Assembly (NCBI RefSeq): GCF_901709675.1
Contig: NC_051105.1
Coordinates: 14,768,604-14,832,603 of the forward strand
Length of the DNA stretch: 64,000 nucleotides
Reading direction: 5' to 3'
From: Syngnathus acus
Taxonomy: Eukaryota > Chordata > Actinopteri > Syngnathiformes > Syngnathidae
This document shows, one piece after another, positions 54,742 to 64,000 of this stretch. Below the pieces are notes generated by a model. It was not told where the DNA came from and ran no database searches. It saw only the letters and a program-made list of their open reading frames with translations. The first letter of the stretch is position 1; each line of letters begins with the position of its first letter. Both the position numbers and the translations under genes were made by a program.

Positions 54742-54758
54742 TGGTCCTTCGAGCCGGA
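54742..54758 (+). promoter_or_regulatory. ERV primer binding site, tRNA-Tyr
   Basis: tggtccttcgagccgga, three bases after the LTR, is complementary to the 3' end of vertebrate tRNA-Tyr (CCA plus ...CCGGCTCGAAGGA) over 17 bases. Confidence 0.88.
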
Positions 54759-55102
54759 TGCCAATACACCTGAGGATCCCAGCGGGCGGCAGCGGAGATC
54801 CAGAAAGACTGCGCGCGGCAGGACCTCCCTAGGTGGGGTCCTAGAATCCTTTTCAAGGGCTGGTTGTCTGCTCGTCAGCTGGGATCTGAAGGTTGAAGGC
54901 AATCCGAGGTGCAGAGGTGAAGAGAACCAGAGGGTGAGTTTGTTTTGTTTTTTAAAGAATGAGCGGCCGAGGGCTCGTCGTGCCCTATAAAAGTCCTAGG
55001 ACAGAACGGAAAGGTCCGTTCTAAAGGTACCAAAACGGAAAGGTCCGTTTAAATAAGAGTTACTCAACGGAGAAGTAACTAAACGGAAAGGTCCGTTTAA
55101 AT

Positions 55103-55428
55103 CACAGGTGTCAAACTCAAGGCCCGGGGGCCAGATACGGCCCGCCACATCATTTTATGCGGCCCGCAAAGACAAATTGTGCATCAAATTCGTGTGTCAT
55201 TACCAGAATTGTAAATTGTCTTCACTTTTAATAATATCTATTTTTTTTAAATATTTGACCAGTTTTTACTCGCCTGATTTGAAAACGAGTTATTTGTCAG
55301 TTTGTTTTGTAGCTTTTACTGTATATAATATGAGGTGCTCATACATTTATTTAGGTTGACATAATGGCCCTCCGAAAGAAGCTATGACGACAATGCGGCC
55401 CGCGAAAAAAATGAGTTTGACACCCCTG
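55103..55428. mobile_element. hAT MITE inside the ERV
   Basis: Termini cacaggtgtcaaactca and tgagtttgacacccctg, with 8 bp duplications gtttaaat (55095-55102, 55429-55436). Lies between the primer site and gag. Confidence 0.93.
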
Positions 55429-55749
55429 GTTTAAATAGAAGAAATAAAAGGACAGAGGTGTCCAACGGAGAAATCCGTTCAAAAGGGTTAGCGAAGTCCG
55501 CGGGAAACCGAAAGTTACGCAATACTGTGTGATTGAGAGTGTGAATGGGAATACGTATCACTAGATATAGTATTCCATATTAAAGCAGTGGGGAACACAT
55601 AACGTGGTTCTGTGGACGCAATAGGCAAGGATTCTCCACCAGAATGCTGGTAGAAGTGAGAATCACCACAGGATTTTTTCGTTATCCCACTGGAAACACC
55701 CGACTTTAGAAACCCCTATGGTTTTACAGTTGGGACCAAATTGATTAAA

Positions 55750-55881
55750 ATGGGGAACGGGAAGAGTAAAACTAATATCCGAGATACTCTAAAATGTAAA
55801 GATTGGAAAATAATTGAAAGGCAGGATCCCGACCGACTTAAAAAAGATTTCGATAAATGGGTTAAAAAATTGCAAATTTGA
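55750..55881 (+). pseudogene. ERV gag, matrix start
   Basis: A 43-codon frame starting MGNG, a typical N-myristoylation signal of retroviral matrix, followed by a charged helix-like segment (RLKKDFDKWVKKL) and a TGA stop. The bulk of gag, including capsid, is deleted between here and 55930. Confidence 0.75.
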
Positions 55882-55929
55882 GAGACAACTAGAAACAAAC
55901 AAATTATTAGGATTTAGAGGTGCCATAAA

Positions 55930-56093
55930 CGAAACAACAAAAAGAAATCAAAGAAGGCATCTGATGGGCAATGTCTAACAGAGAAGGCTTTAGAGGCCGA
56001 GGAAGAGGAGTACAACCTCCAATAGAATGCTGGAGTTGCGGGGAAAACGGTCACATGGCACGTGACTGCACAAATGAACAAAGACAGTTATGA
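55930..56093 (+). pseudogene. ERV gag, nucleocapsid end
   Basis: Reads an RG-rich stretch (GFRGRGRG) and one CCHC zinc knuckle, CWSCGENGHMARDC, then a stop at 56091-56093. An in-frame stop precedes the Met at 55971. The knuckle binds viral RNA in intact viruses. Confidence 0.88.
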
Positions 56094-57860
56094 CTAGGCC
56101 AAAATCAAATCAGATTTCCATGTAATGAAGTGGGAACCTGGCTGCCAAAATTAAAGATAAATTAGCTTAAGTATTTAGGATAAAGATAAAGAAACACTGA
56201 AGTTAAAATTTGCTAAATAGATGGAAAAGAATTACAAATAGCTTCTAAAAGTGAAATAGAGAATAGATCAGAAAAGTAAGACGAACAAAAAGGTGTGTTA
56301 ATGGGATCGATGTGTGTTCTATATGTTGTGCGTCATCCTTTTGTGCTGGTGTGTGTGTGTGTGTGTGTGTGTGCGTGTGCGCGCAGAGGATCCTCATGAA
56401 TGTTGTGTGTATGAGTGTGAGTGAGATGTGTGTCCTATGGAAGAAATCAGTAATGGAGAATGTTCAGGAGGCTGTTGAGCGATAATAGGGAAATTGAGAA
56501 GTAGACGATGATGTGTTTAAGTTGGTTGGAGAAACTAAGATGAGCAGTGTGTGGAAGTAGAGAAAATAAGACGTGTGTGGCAGAAAGTGACTAGAACGGT
56601 GGTTTGATAGGATGAGAATAAGAGACAGCAAATGTTGTGTAGAAGACAGTGAAAGATGTCGAATGTGAACATGATGAAGGGGGCAACAGCAAAGTTGGCC
56701 TGCCCTTTGAGAAGGTAAGACTGATAAGCGTGCCTGCGCTCGCGCGCAGTCGCGGGGCGGGGCTGTGCGCTTGGGCCTTTGCTATGCTCGTGTGGGCGGT
56801 GGGCCGGCATCATGGTTGTTGCAGGAAATGGCCAGCCTGTGACCAATCAACATTGATGCCGCGCCCCCCCCTCGCACGGGGGTGCTATGGCTGCGGGCGA
56901 AGCAGGGAAAGTGCGGGTTTCTCAGAGAACGTTTGAATATTTGAAGCAGGGTGATGCTTAAGGAAGATGTGACAGTATTTGCATGAAGGATAAAAGGCAC
57001 TGATGAAAAAAAAAATAAAAAAAAGTATAACCAAAACGTCAAAAGAGAGGATGACGTTTGCGCAGCGTTGTTTGTTGGTATTGTTTGTGAGCTGTGTCTC
57101 TGCTGTTTTTGTGTTGTCTGTGTGCTGTAAGTGTTATGTGTTAAAAGGATGAAATTGGCTAATATAGGTGCACAAAAGAATTTCTTAGACTGTAGTCTAT
57201 CTGATTTGCACCGCAAAACAAAAACGATTTTGTAAAAATAGGAAGTGAAAGAAAAGAAAAAGCAAGCAATTTGTTTATGGGCAGAAACTGGTCCACACTG
57301 CATTAAGGCCTAGCCTTGATGAAACAAAACTTGAGAGATGAAAGGAACTTGCTTTCTGGAATTGGATGAAGAAAAATTATGAAATAACGACATTTAGAAG
57401 CTAAATTTAAAGTGAATAGTCGATTGGTTGTGTCAAGACTATACAAGTTTTTACATTTGAGAATAAGAGAGTGATTGAGTTGAAGTTTAGTAACAACAAC
57501 AATTAACTATTATATTAATTTACTGACGGTTATTTTGTTGGTTTTTATCTTTTTGTCTTGATTGGTTTGACACCTTGAGGAAGGAAAATTAGGATGAGGA
57601 ACACGGGTTGAGACAACCAGTTACACACGCAAAACATGTGTGCACTGGGACACTGAGAAGCATTTTGAAAGGTGTGTCAAAGTAAATGAAGATGAAATCA
57701 TATGTAGTAATACAACACTTTACTACATATGGATTCCCTATATCATACAATTGAGTAAAATAAAACATACATATTGATTTTTATTCAAATTGCTAAGGTT
57801 CTTGTGATAAACGATGAGAAAATGATTGAAAAGTAACTAAAGAAACTACAAGAAACCACA
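56094..57860 (+). other. ERV interior, mostly unrecognisable
   Basis: This is where protease and RT would be. It contains a (GT)n run (56345-56385), a GC-rich island (56730-56890) of unknown origin and AT-rich text. No RT motif could be read in any frame. Confidence 0.5.
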
Positions 57861-58400
57861 ACTAAGCTAGTTGTGGAAGCGGTCCAATTGCCACGAAAAA
57901 TAGCTAGATGCACGTGTGCAGGGCACACACACGAGACTGATAAGGTGTCAAGAGGTAACAAGCTTGCAGACGGAACCGCATAGCTGTAGTGTAAAAGACA
58001 CTTCAAATTTCATACACACAAGAAGCAGATTAAATTACTGAAACGTTTTTAAAGATGTGCAGCGACAAAGTCCATAGACTGAAACTCAATTATGGACGAA
58101 AAGAGGGGCAAGAGTGGAGAATGGCATCTATAAATGACCAGAAGACTGACCTATCCTACGAAAAAACTTATACAAATGGGCAGCAATATTGAGCCATGGT
58201 GTGTGTCGCATGGCTCAAGAGGAGGGACAATGGGGCAGGTCAGTCAGCTTTATACAACATATGGATTTGATTCATATTCAAAACATTTATAAAAAAAAAT
58301 TGTAGAGCTTGTTTAACATGTGTTAAACACAATCCACAGGGTTATAATGCCTGGTCATAATAGATGCATTCTCAAAATGGATTCAAAATAAACACTGAAT
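57861..58400 (+). pseudogene. ERV pol remnants: RNase H end and integrase start
   Basis: At 57915-57983 one frame gives VSRGNKLAD, the conserved GNxxAD block at the end of retroviral RNase H. At 58301-58345 another frame gives CRACLTCVKHNPQG, part of the integrase zinc finger, and at 58360-58383 IDAFSKWIQ, the strand bearing the first integrase Asp. Stops are frequent between them. Confidence 0.75.
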
Positions 58401-58849
58401 GCCTTAACAGTGGCAAAAACGTTATGTAAAGAAATAATACTTTGTCAACAACCGCTGTAGATGTTAAAGAATGGAATTAATATATATTTAAAATGAATGT
58501 GGATAGTTTGTTTCAGCTGACTATAAGAGTAACTGGTAAAAGAAACAATTGATTGCTAATGCCAAAACAAGCTGCAAAGGAAAAAAAAATAAAATAAATA
58601 ATGAATGCCATATGTATGGGTCTACGACCGATACTTTATGTTGTACCGTTGCCATTGACAAAAGATTGTGTGACATCTGTCACGTCTGCTGATTGTGAAA
58701 TGTGCGACAGTGTTCTATATAATATCTGTTGAAAAAAAAAAAAGAAAGAAAGAAAAGAAACCATTGCTTTTAGAGAATGTAGTCAACCAAAATTGTATAT
58801 GTATCGACATGCCAAGATCTGGGAAAAAGCTGGTAATTGAAAAAAAACA

Positions 58850-59557
58850 AAAAACAAAATGTCTTTAAATTTGAGAGGCGACGATGATCTGACTGAAATT
58901 GATGCAATTAGAGTCCCCAGAGGAGTTCCTGATTAATAAGAATCAATTGACCAAATTGCAGCGCAATGGGAGTCCTCCATTTGCTGCTGGTGTACGATGA
59001 ACAAGAACGTTGACAGGATAAATTACATCCATTGCAACATGCAGAAATTGGGCAAACGGACACAAGCGGGACTTGAGGCAGTGCATGGACGGCTAGCCAC
59101 GCCTTCCCTAATGTCAATCCAGAACCGCAATGCTCTTGTTATGTTGGTGTCTGAGAAAGGAAGGGTCTGCGCAATGTTCAGAGAACAATGCTGCACCTTC
59201 ATCCAGAACGACACCGCCCCTGATGGGAGCCTGACGAAGGCGATTGCAAGGTTGCAATCCCTCAACACGAGGATGAAAGAGCACTACAAGTGGATGACTG
59301 CTTTTGGGAAGTATAAAGCCCTTGTGTCCTCAATTACTGCTATACTCACCTTGTGTGGATGTTGTTATATTCCATGTCTCCGTGCTCTGTTTAATCGTCT
59401 CATCACTACAGCAATATCGCCCATGGACGACAAGATGGGCCGGGTATGCCTAATGTCTGAACGCCAGCATGTTGATGATAACGATGATGATGTTGATGCA
59501 ATTTTTGCACTTGAGTTTACAGACTTCTTCCCAGATCTGTGTGTTTCCGAATTTTAA
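58850..59557 (+). pseudogene. ERV env, transmembrane subunit remnant
   Basis: The last 187 codons are open (58997-59557); the part before has stops near 58935. Seen in it: a heptad-rich helix region, a CX6CC disulfide motif (Cys58, Cys65 and Cys66 of the open frame), a hydrophobic membrane-spanning segment around residues 105-130 containing LCGCC, and an acidic cytoplasmic tail. The surface subunit and fusion peptide are not recognisable, so no functional envelope is encoded. Confidence 0.85.
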
Positions 59558-59676
59558 TGTCGCAACATTTATCCTTTTTGGTGTAAACTTATTTGTGCTC
59601 ATACTTGTGATCCGACAACTGACAATCGAGAGAAGTGGTTGTGTTTGGTAATGTGAAAATTGAGCAAATATGTGAT

Positions 59677-59690
59677 AAAAAGGGGGGAAA
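59677..59690 (+). promoter_or_regulatory. ERV polypurine tract
   Basis: aaaaaggggggaaa immediately before the 3' LTR, the normal site for plus-strand priming. Confidence 0.93.
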
Positions 59691-60547
59691 TGTTGGAATA
59701 ATTTAAGTGAAGCCTTGGCCTGCCAGACCTGGAGGCCTTGTCTTTACGGTTTATGACTTTCCTTTCATCTAGGTTTTTCCTTTTTAGTGACAGGGATGTC
59801 TTTTGATCCCTGTCAGCCATATGTCTCCTTCCTGTCCTTATGTTATCTGTGTGTTTTTGTTTCTGTAGGAGGCCTTCACTAACAATGAGCCGAGCTTATT
59901 TGCATAGGCGAAATGTTCTTATTTGGTTCAAAGAACTTCATTCCTTTTATCTAACTGTAGGTTTGGTTCATAGATTGTTGTTGGTCAGAACTGTTTTTCT
60001 TTGTTAAGTGTTATATACAGTTTGAAGTAGTTGCATACAAGTTATCCCATATTTACTCAATGTTTGTTTAAGTGTTTAGGAGAGGACAAGTCACTCATTA
60101 TTATTATTGTGTGTTACTTTACCAAGTAGATAAAGTTAGCCAAGGTTTAGTTGCATTGTTCCACAGGAAAGCGGCAATTCAAGTTATCTGATCCCACTCG
60201 AGGACAAATCAGCCAACCATGAGAAGAACAGTTGGTTGAGGAAGAAGGACAAAGTCTGTGGGGGTCACGGGCCGACAATGAAGTGCTAATTCACACCACA
60301 CTACATTCCTTAGCTGATAAGCGTTGCTACAGACACTATCTCCCCTCCCTTTAGTGTAGCAACGCCTCTGTAACCAGGGCAACCAAAACATTAAATAGAG
60401 GAGCACGTGAAGTGAGAACTCAGAATTGATGGAGATTGTAACTGAATTTGCTCTCTATCGTTCTCCTCGCGAGTAAACCCGTTCTGGTTCTTTCCTCCTC
60501 TTCCTTCCAGCGTATGGTTTAATGTCTGATGGTATTTAGACCTAACA
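59691..60547 (+). repeat. ERV 3' LTR
   Basis: 857 bp, same length as the 5' LTR and differing at three positions by eye. It ends ACCTAACA followed by the ctttt duplication. Confidence 0.96.
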
Positions 60548-62012
60548 CTTTTGCTACCTGCACAGCCCTCTCTGCCTGTCCATTACTTTGAGCATAATGT
60601 GGACTAGATGTCAAATGGATAAAGTCATATTCTTTACTGAACTGCCTGAACTCTTCTGATACTAATTGACGTCCATTATCGCTGACTAACACTTCTGGAA
60701 TACCATAACGTGCAAATATGGCTTTCAGCTTTCCAATGACTTGCTTGCTTGTGATCAACAGCACATGTAAAATCTCAATGTATCTTGAATAGTAGTCAGT
60801 CAGCACCAAATATGACTGCTTCCTATGCTCACACAGATCTATGCCTACCTTTTGCCATGGCCTGGATGGTAACTCACTTGGCCTTAAAGGCTTTTTTCTC
60901 TGTGTGGCTCTGTTCTCTCTGCAAACGTTACATTGAGTTACTATTTTCTTGATGTCCTGTGAGATTCTTGGCCACCATACTGACTGATTAGCTCTTTCTC
61001 TACATTTTACCAACCCTTGGTTAGAGATGCACCGATCCGATATCTGGATCGGATATCGGCCCCGATATCAACAAAATTGATGGATCGGGTATCGGAAAAT
61101 GCAGCCGATCTGTGAGCCGATCCTTTCCTTAATCTATTGGGACGCGGGCTACGTCATACGTCAGCAGCACGTGTGCCGCGGGACGCGGCTACGTCATACG
61201 TCAGCAGCACGTGTGCCGCATGCCACGAGAGTTTTCTAAACAAACGCAAACATGGAGCGAACGAAAGAGTCAGCTGTGTGGAGGTACTTTAAACTGAACA
61301 CGCCAACTAGCTCGACGGCAGTTTGTAATGTCCGCAAAGCTAATGTTGCCAGGGGTGGTGGTAGTACTGCCAGTTATAGTACTAGTACTAAGCGGAGCTT
61401 GTTTTCAGGGAGCACTTCTCATTGCTGCTTAAATGAGCATTTAGAGCATCAACAGGTCATGAGTGATGTGAAACGGCACCTAATGTTTACATGTTTACTA
61501 TTTATTTTAATATTTGGTTACTGTGTGCTTGATCACCCTTTCTATATTTGCCCAGTGCAGTTTCAGCTGCAACATTTGTATTTTTTTTTTAAGAAGTTTG
61601 TATCCTAATTTACTTAAATTTAAATGCTGATACACTTTATTGCTGCTGTTGCACAATTTTTGTTACAAATAAATAGTTCATTGCATGAATCTGCTTTATC
61701 TTGTTACATTTTGTCTTAGGAATGAACTGTGTAGTCATGCCTGATGCCATTGCCTTTAGTCTTTTCTGTTCCACATGTAGAGGTATGTAGCTTGTTAAGT
61801 CAACCATAATATCGGATCGGTATCGGGTATCGACCGATCCGCAAAGCCACGGCATCGGTATCGGTATCGAAACTGAAAAAGTCGGATCGGTGCATCTCTA
61901 CCCTTGGTGCCCATCGTGAATTTTGTCTATGATCTCATTCCTCATTGATTTGGGAATAACAATGCGATTTCCTCTGGTGATCAGTCCTTCTACCAGTGAC
62001 GTTCCCCTCTCA
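60548..62012 (-). pseudogene. Gypsy integrase, zinc-binding and catalytic core (with hAT insertion)
   Basis: Right part (62012-61909): LVEGLITRGNRIVIPKSMRN and IHDGHQG. After the hAT MITE (61022-61900) it continues WWPRISQDIKKIVTQCNVCR, completing an HHCC finger. The core follows: VGIDLCEHRKQSYLVLTDYY (first Asp), EVLVSDNGRQLVSEEF (second Asp) and NGQAERAVQVAK (Glu). The core is open between 61013 and the ERV insertion at 60547. Confidence 0.92.
61022..61900. mobile_element. hAT MITE with a BED-finger ORF
   Basis: Termini tagagatgcaccgatccga and tcggatcggtgcatctcta, with a perfect 8 bp duplication, cccttggt (61014-61021, 61901-61908). An ORF from 61252 reads MERTKESAVWRYFKLNTPTS then AVCNVRKANVARGGG: a BED finger whose second Cys is Arg. 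The rest of the transposase is absent. Inserted in the gypsy integrase. Confidence 0.93.
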
Positions 62013-62020
62013 CTTGTCTT

Positions 62021-62304
62021 CAGAGGCGTAGCCAAGCCGGGGCGAGCCGGGGCGGCGCCCCGGTTAGGACTCCCTGCGCCCCGGTTGAAAAAAAATAAAT
62101 AAAATTCGATTCTTCATTTTCATGCCGTTTTTTTCTTTCGGTCTTGCGTGGATGTGCTTGCGCTATTCTATGTGCGCGATGTTATCCATTCACCGTTTGC
62201 CTCCCGGACGTTGTTTTAGCGATCAGCGAACGGCGTGGGTGATGTTCGATTTTTTTTCCTGTGGGCGTGCGCCCCTACTGGAAAAATTCCTGGCTACGCC
62301 TCTG
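62021..62304. mobile_element. Short hAT MITE
   Basis: Termini cagaggcgtagccaag and ctggctacgcctctg, with a perfect 8 bp duplication, cttgtctt (62013-62020, 62305-62312). 284 bp, non-coding; contains gccggggcgagccggggc. Confidence 0.93.
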
Positions 62305-62312
62305 CTTGTCTT

Positions 62313-62437
62313 TGTCCTTGTCTGTTATTTATCCTTTTTTAAATTTGGCACTTGTATTCTTGCACTATTGTACGCTGCTGTGACAAGTAAATCTCCCCGC
62401 TGTGGGATGAATAAAGTTCTATCATCATCATAATTTC
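62313..62437 (+). mobile_element. LINE 3' tail fragment
   Basis: gctgctgtgacaagtaaatc, then gtgggatgaataaagttcta and an atcatcat tail: the 3' UTR end of an L2-like LINE. It stands where the gypsy RT should be. Confidence 0.65.
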
Positions 62438-62493
62438 CTTGACTGTTGGCAGCACATACTTTTCACGCTTTACGGCTCGATTCAATCTTCTCA

Positions 62494-62805
62494 GCTCAGT
62501 GACCTAGTGGTAGAGTGTCCGCCCTGAGACTGAAAGGTTGTGGGTTCAAACCCTGGCTGGGTCATACCAAAGACTATAAAAATGGGACCCATTGCCTCCC
62601 TGCTTGGCACTCAGCATTAAGGGTTGGAATTGGGGGGTTAGATCACCAAATGATTCCCGAGCGCGGCACCGCTGCTGCTCACTGCTCCCCTCTCTCCCAG
62701 GGGATGGATCAAAATCACATGGGGATGGGTTAAATGCAGAGGACAAATCTCACCACACCCAGATGTGTGTGTGACGATCATTGGGACTTTAACTTTTAAC
62801 TTTAA
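62494..62805 (+). repeat. tRNA-derived SINE, complete copy
   Basis: The tRNA-like head has box A tagtggtagagtg (62505-62517) and box B ggttcaaaccc (62543-62553), so RNA polymerase III could start here. Then a body of about 220 bp ending gacgatcattgggactttaa. It interrupts the gypsy RT between the codons for ADLK and LNRAV. Other copies: 107-397, 15341-15636, 50202-50437 and 29471-29537. Confidence 0.93.
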
Positions 62806-62931
62806 ATCTGCACAACATCGACCCTCCTTTTTCTTTGGCTTTAGGACTGGAACCATGGCAGCACACCACTCTGTAGGCTGTGTTACCTTCTCTATGATGC
62901 CTTCTGTTTCAAGTCGGTGCAGCTCCTTCAC
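62806..62931 (-). pseudogene. Gypsy reverse transcriptase, N-terminal piece
   Basis: Encodes MKELHRLETEGIIEKVTQPT and EWCAAMVPVLKPKKKEGR up to CCADLK, where the SINE is inserted. The frame resumes on the other side with RLNRAVKREKYVLPTVKEI (62493-62440), then stops at the LINE tail. Confidence 0.88.
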
Positions 62932-63170
62932 TAGCGGTACTAGTGGCAGTGGTACTCATCTAGCGCAATAGACTGCATAAGACTGGGCATCGTCATTTAG
63001 TATGATTTTCTCAGGTTCCGTCTTTAATAGGCCACTTGTTCCAAAAACTGTCTTCAAAGTCACGACAGCAGTTACCTTTCATTACATACACAGGAAAAGT
63101 GTATTCTATACCCTTGTATACTGTTTTAACTGTGAACCACCCCCTACATCTGAGCCACCCGCCTGGTGGT

Positions 63171-63983
63171 CTATCTATTATTTAATTTCAGGGATGTGGG
63201 GAGCTTCACGAAAGTAACCTCATTTATAACAGTCACATCAGCCCCTGTATCCATTTTAAATGAAAGTGGCATCTTCTCTATTTCAAGTGTAACAGTCCAA
63301 TTGTCTGAGTTGGCCTCCTTGATGACCTCACCCAAAAACTGGAACTGTCCCGTGTTCTCAGTGACTTCATTCACTTCTTTCGTATGACACAGTCGTGCCC
63401 AATGTCCTATTTTGTTGCACTTTCTACATGTACTTATGTAAGCAGGACATTTTCCTTTTTCCTGATGCTGAGTGCCACACCTGCCACAGCTCTTGTCCCT
63501 TTTCTGGTCTGTGGCGCCACCTTGTGTTCTTTTCTGTGCCTTTTGCTGCGTCCCCCTCCGACTGCCGTCAACATGAGCCACTTGTATGTCCGGTAGCTGG
63601 GACTGGAGGCCAATTTGTATTGCCACCTCCTCAGCTTGTCGCACCTGCTGGATGACTTGTGATAGCGTCAGGTCTGCCGTCAGCTGAAACTTCTGAGATA
63701 ATTCTTTATCTCGAATGCCAACAACTAGTTTATCCCGGATGTGTTCGTCTCGCTTGTCGCCGAACTCACAGTTCTCCGCCAAATCGAATAAAACTCTGAT
63801 GTATGCTTCTGCCTTTTCCCCGGCCAGCTGACTTCGCTGATAAAAGCAGGCTCATTCGTGTATTAAGTTCCGTCTTGGAATGAAGTAATCGTCAAACTTC
63901 CTTAGCACGACGTCGTAGTCTTTTTTGTGTCCCTCTTCCTCAAACTCGAAGGAGCTGAATATTTTCTCCGCTTCACGTCCCAT
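63171..63983 (-). pseudogene. Gypsy gag and protease
   Basis: Reads REAEKIFSSFEFEEEGHKKD, KFDDYFIPRRN, a TGA stop at 63852-63854 (CGA Arg to TGA), then EKAEAYIRVLFDLAENCEFG, IRDKLVVGIRDKELSQKF, a first CGRCGTQH knuckle-like motif, the zinc knuckle CRKCNKIGHWARLC and the protease active site KMDTGADVTVI. Gag packages RNA; the aspartic protease matures it. gag probably continues past base 64000. Confidence 0.9.
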
Positions 63984-64000
63984 GGTGTAAATGAGCGAAA

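Larger units (their letters stand above)
53882..60547 (+). mobile_element. Endogenous retrovirus, both LTRs, decayed interior
   Basis: LTRs of 857 bp each, a tRNA-Tyr primer site, remnants of gag, RNase H, integrase and the transmembrane Env, a polypurine tract, and the target duplication ctttt (53877-53881, 60548-60552). The internal region is 4952 bp, shorter than a complete retrovirus, and its coding parts are broken. It is inserted in the gypsy integrase gene in the opposite orientation. Confidence 0.95.
53028..64000 (-). mobile_element. Ty3/gypsy LTR retrotransposon, broken, runs off the right edge
   Basis: The minus strand carries, from right to left, gag, protease, RT start, integrase and pol C-terminus, then a polypurine tract (complement of ctcctccttttaaag, 53030-53045), where the 3' LTR should begin. 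It is interrupted by an ERV (53882-60547), two hAT MITEs, a LINE tail and a SINE. Most of RT and RNase H is deleted between 62012 and 62440. No LTR could be delimited. Confidence 0.88.

Noticed and set aside
56649-56936. GC-rich ORF inside the ERV
   Set aside because: No retroviral motif, low-complexity GC composition, and no continuation in frame. Probably chance in a GC-rich insert.
57785-58006. Minus-strand ORF of 73 codons in the ERV
   Set aside because: Antisense to RNase H remnants; no independent support.
62494-62570. tRNA gene suggested by box A and box B
   Set aside because: The same head recurs with a fixed 220 bp non-tRNA body at several loci. It is a tRNA-derived SINE promoter, not a tRNA gene.

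Overview
This is a stretch of teleost fish nuclear DNA. The evidence is one spliced vertebrate gene plus a repeat content typical of fish: Tc1-like transposons, hAT transposons, RTE/Rex3-like and L2-like LINEs, a tRNA-derived SINE, a Ty3/gypsy element and endogenous retrovirus (ERV) pieces. No bacterial-type operon, CRISPR array or rRNA gene was seen. Species cannot be fixed from the sequence.

The only host gene recognised is wdr4, the WD-repeat, non-catalytic subunit of the tRNA m7G46 methyltransferase. It lies on the minus strand, from its start codon at 39543 down to at least 13647. Five coding exons are placed: 39543-39461, 21649-21581, 21403-21266, 21187-21031 and 13759-13647. All have GT/AG borders and consistent phases. 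Only 560 coding bases are spread over 26 kb. Intron 1 (17.8 kb) and intron 4 (7.3 kb) are almost entirely nested transposons. The rest of the gene was not found and probably lies left of base 1.

Layout. 1-13646 (left of exon 5): hAT debris with a SINE, Tigger-like MITEs, a nearly full Rex3-like LINE (1862-4874), a one-frameshift Tc1 copy (5409-7025), an L2 3' end carrying a hAT MITE, and an apparently intact Tc1-like transposon (10532-12104). 13760-21030 (intron 4): TA-targeting MITEs, a SINE, and a 4.4 kb minus-strand LINE carrying a solo LTR and a foldback. 21650-39460 (intron 1): an L2-like LINE split by a Tc1 copy that itself holds three further elements; a second Rex3-like copy broken by MITEs; and an L2 copy split by a 2.7 kb hAT element with a nearly complete transposase, then ended by another Tc1. 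39925-44725 (upstream of wdr4): a 4.8 kb long-inverted-repeat element holding a hAT MITE, an L2 tail and a solo LTR. 45026-46640: a retroviral LTR with leader. 46904-49160: a deleted ISL2EU-type transposon with a SWIM/YqaJ gene facing a THAP gene. 49557-52643: hAT and MITE copies. 53030-64000: a minus-strand Ty3/gypsy element running off the right edge, cut by an ERV with near-identical LTRs, two hAT MITEs, a LINE tail and a SINE.

Insertion order can often be proved here, because target-site duplications are intact and sister copies supply empty sites. No new cellular system is evident. The most notable items are the transposon-filled wdr4 introns, the tail-to-tail ISL2EU derivative, the young-LTR/old-body ERV, a hAT micro-ORF joining the two ends of a transposase, and a shared terminal pattern in four TA-targeting MITE families.
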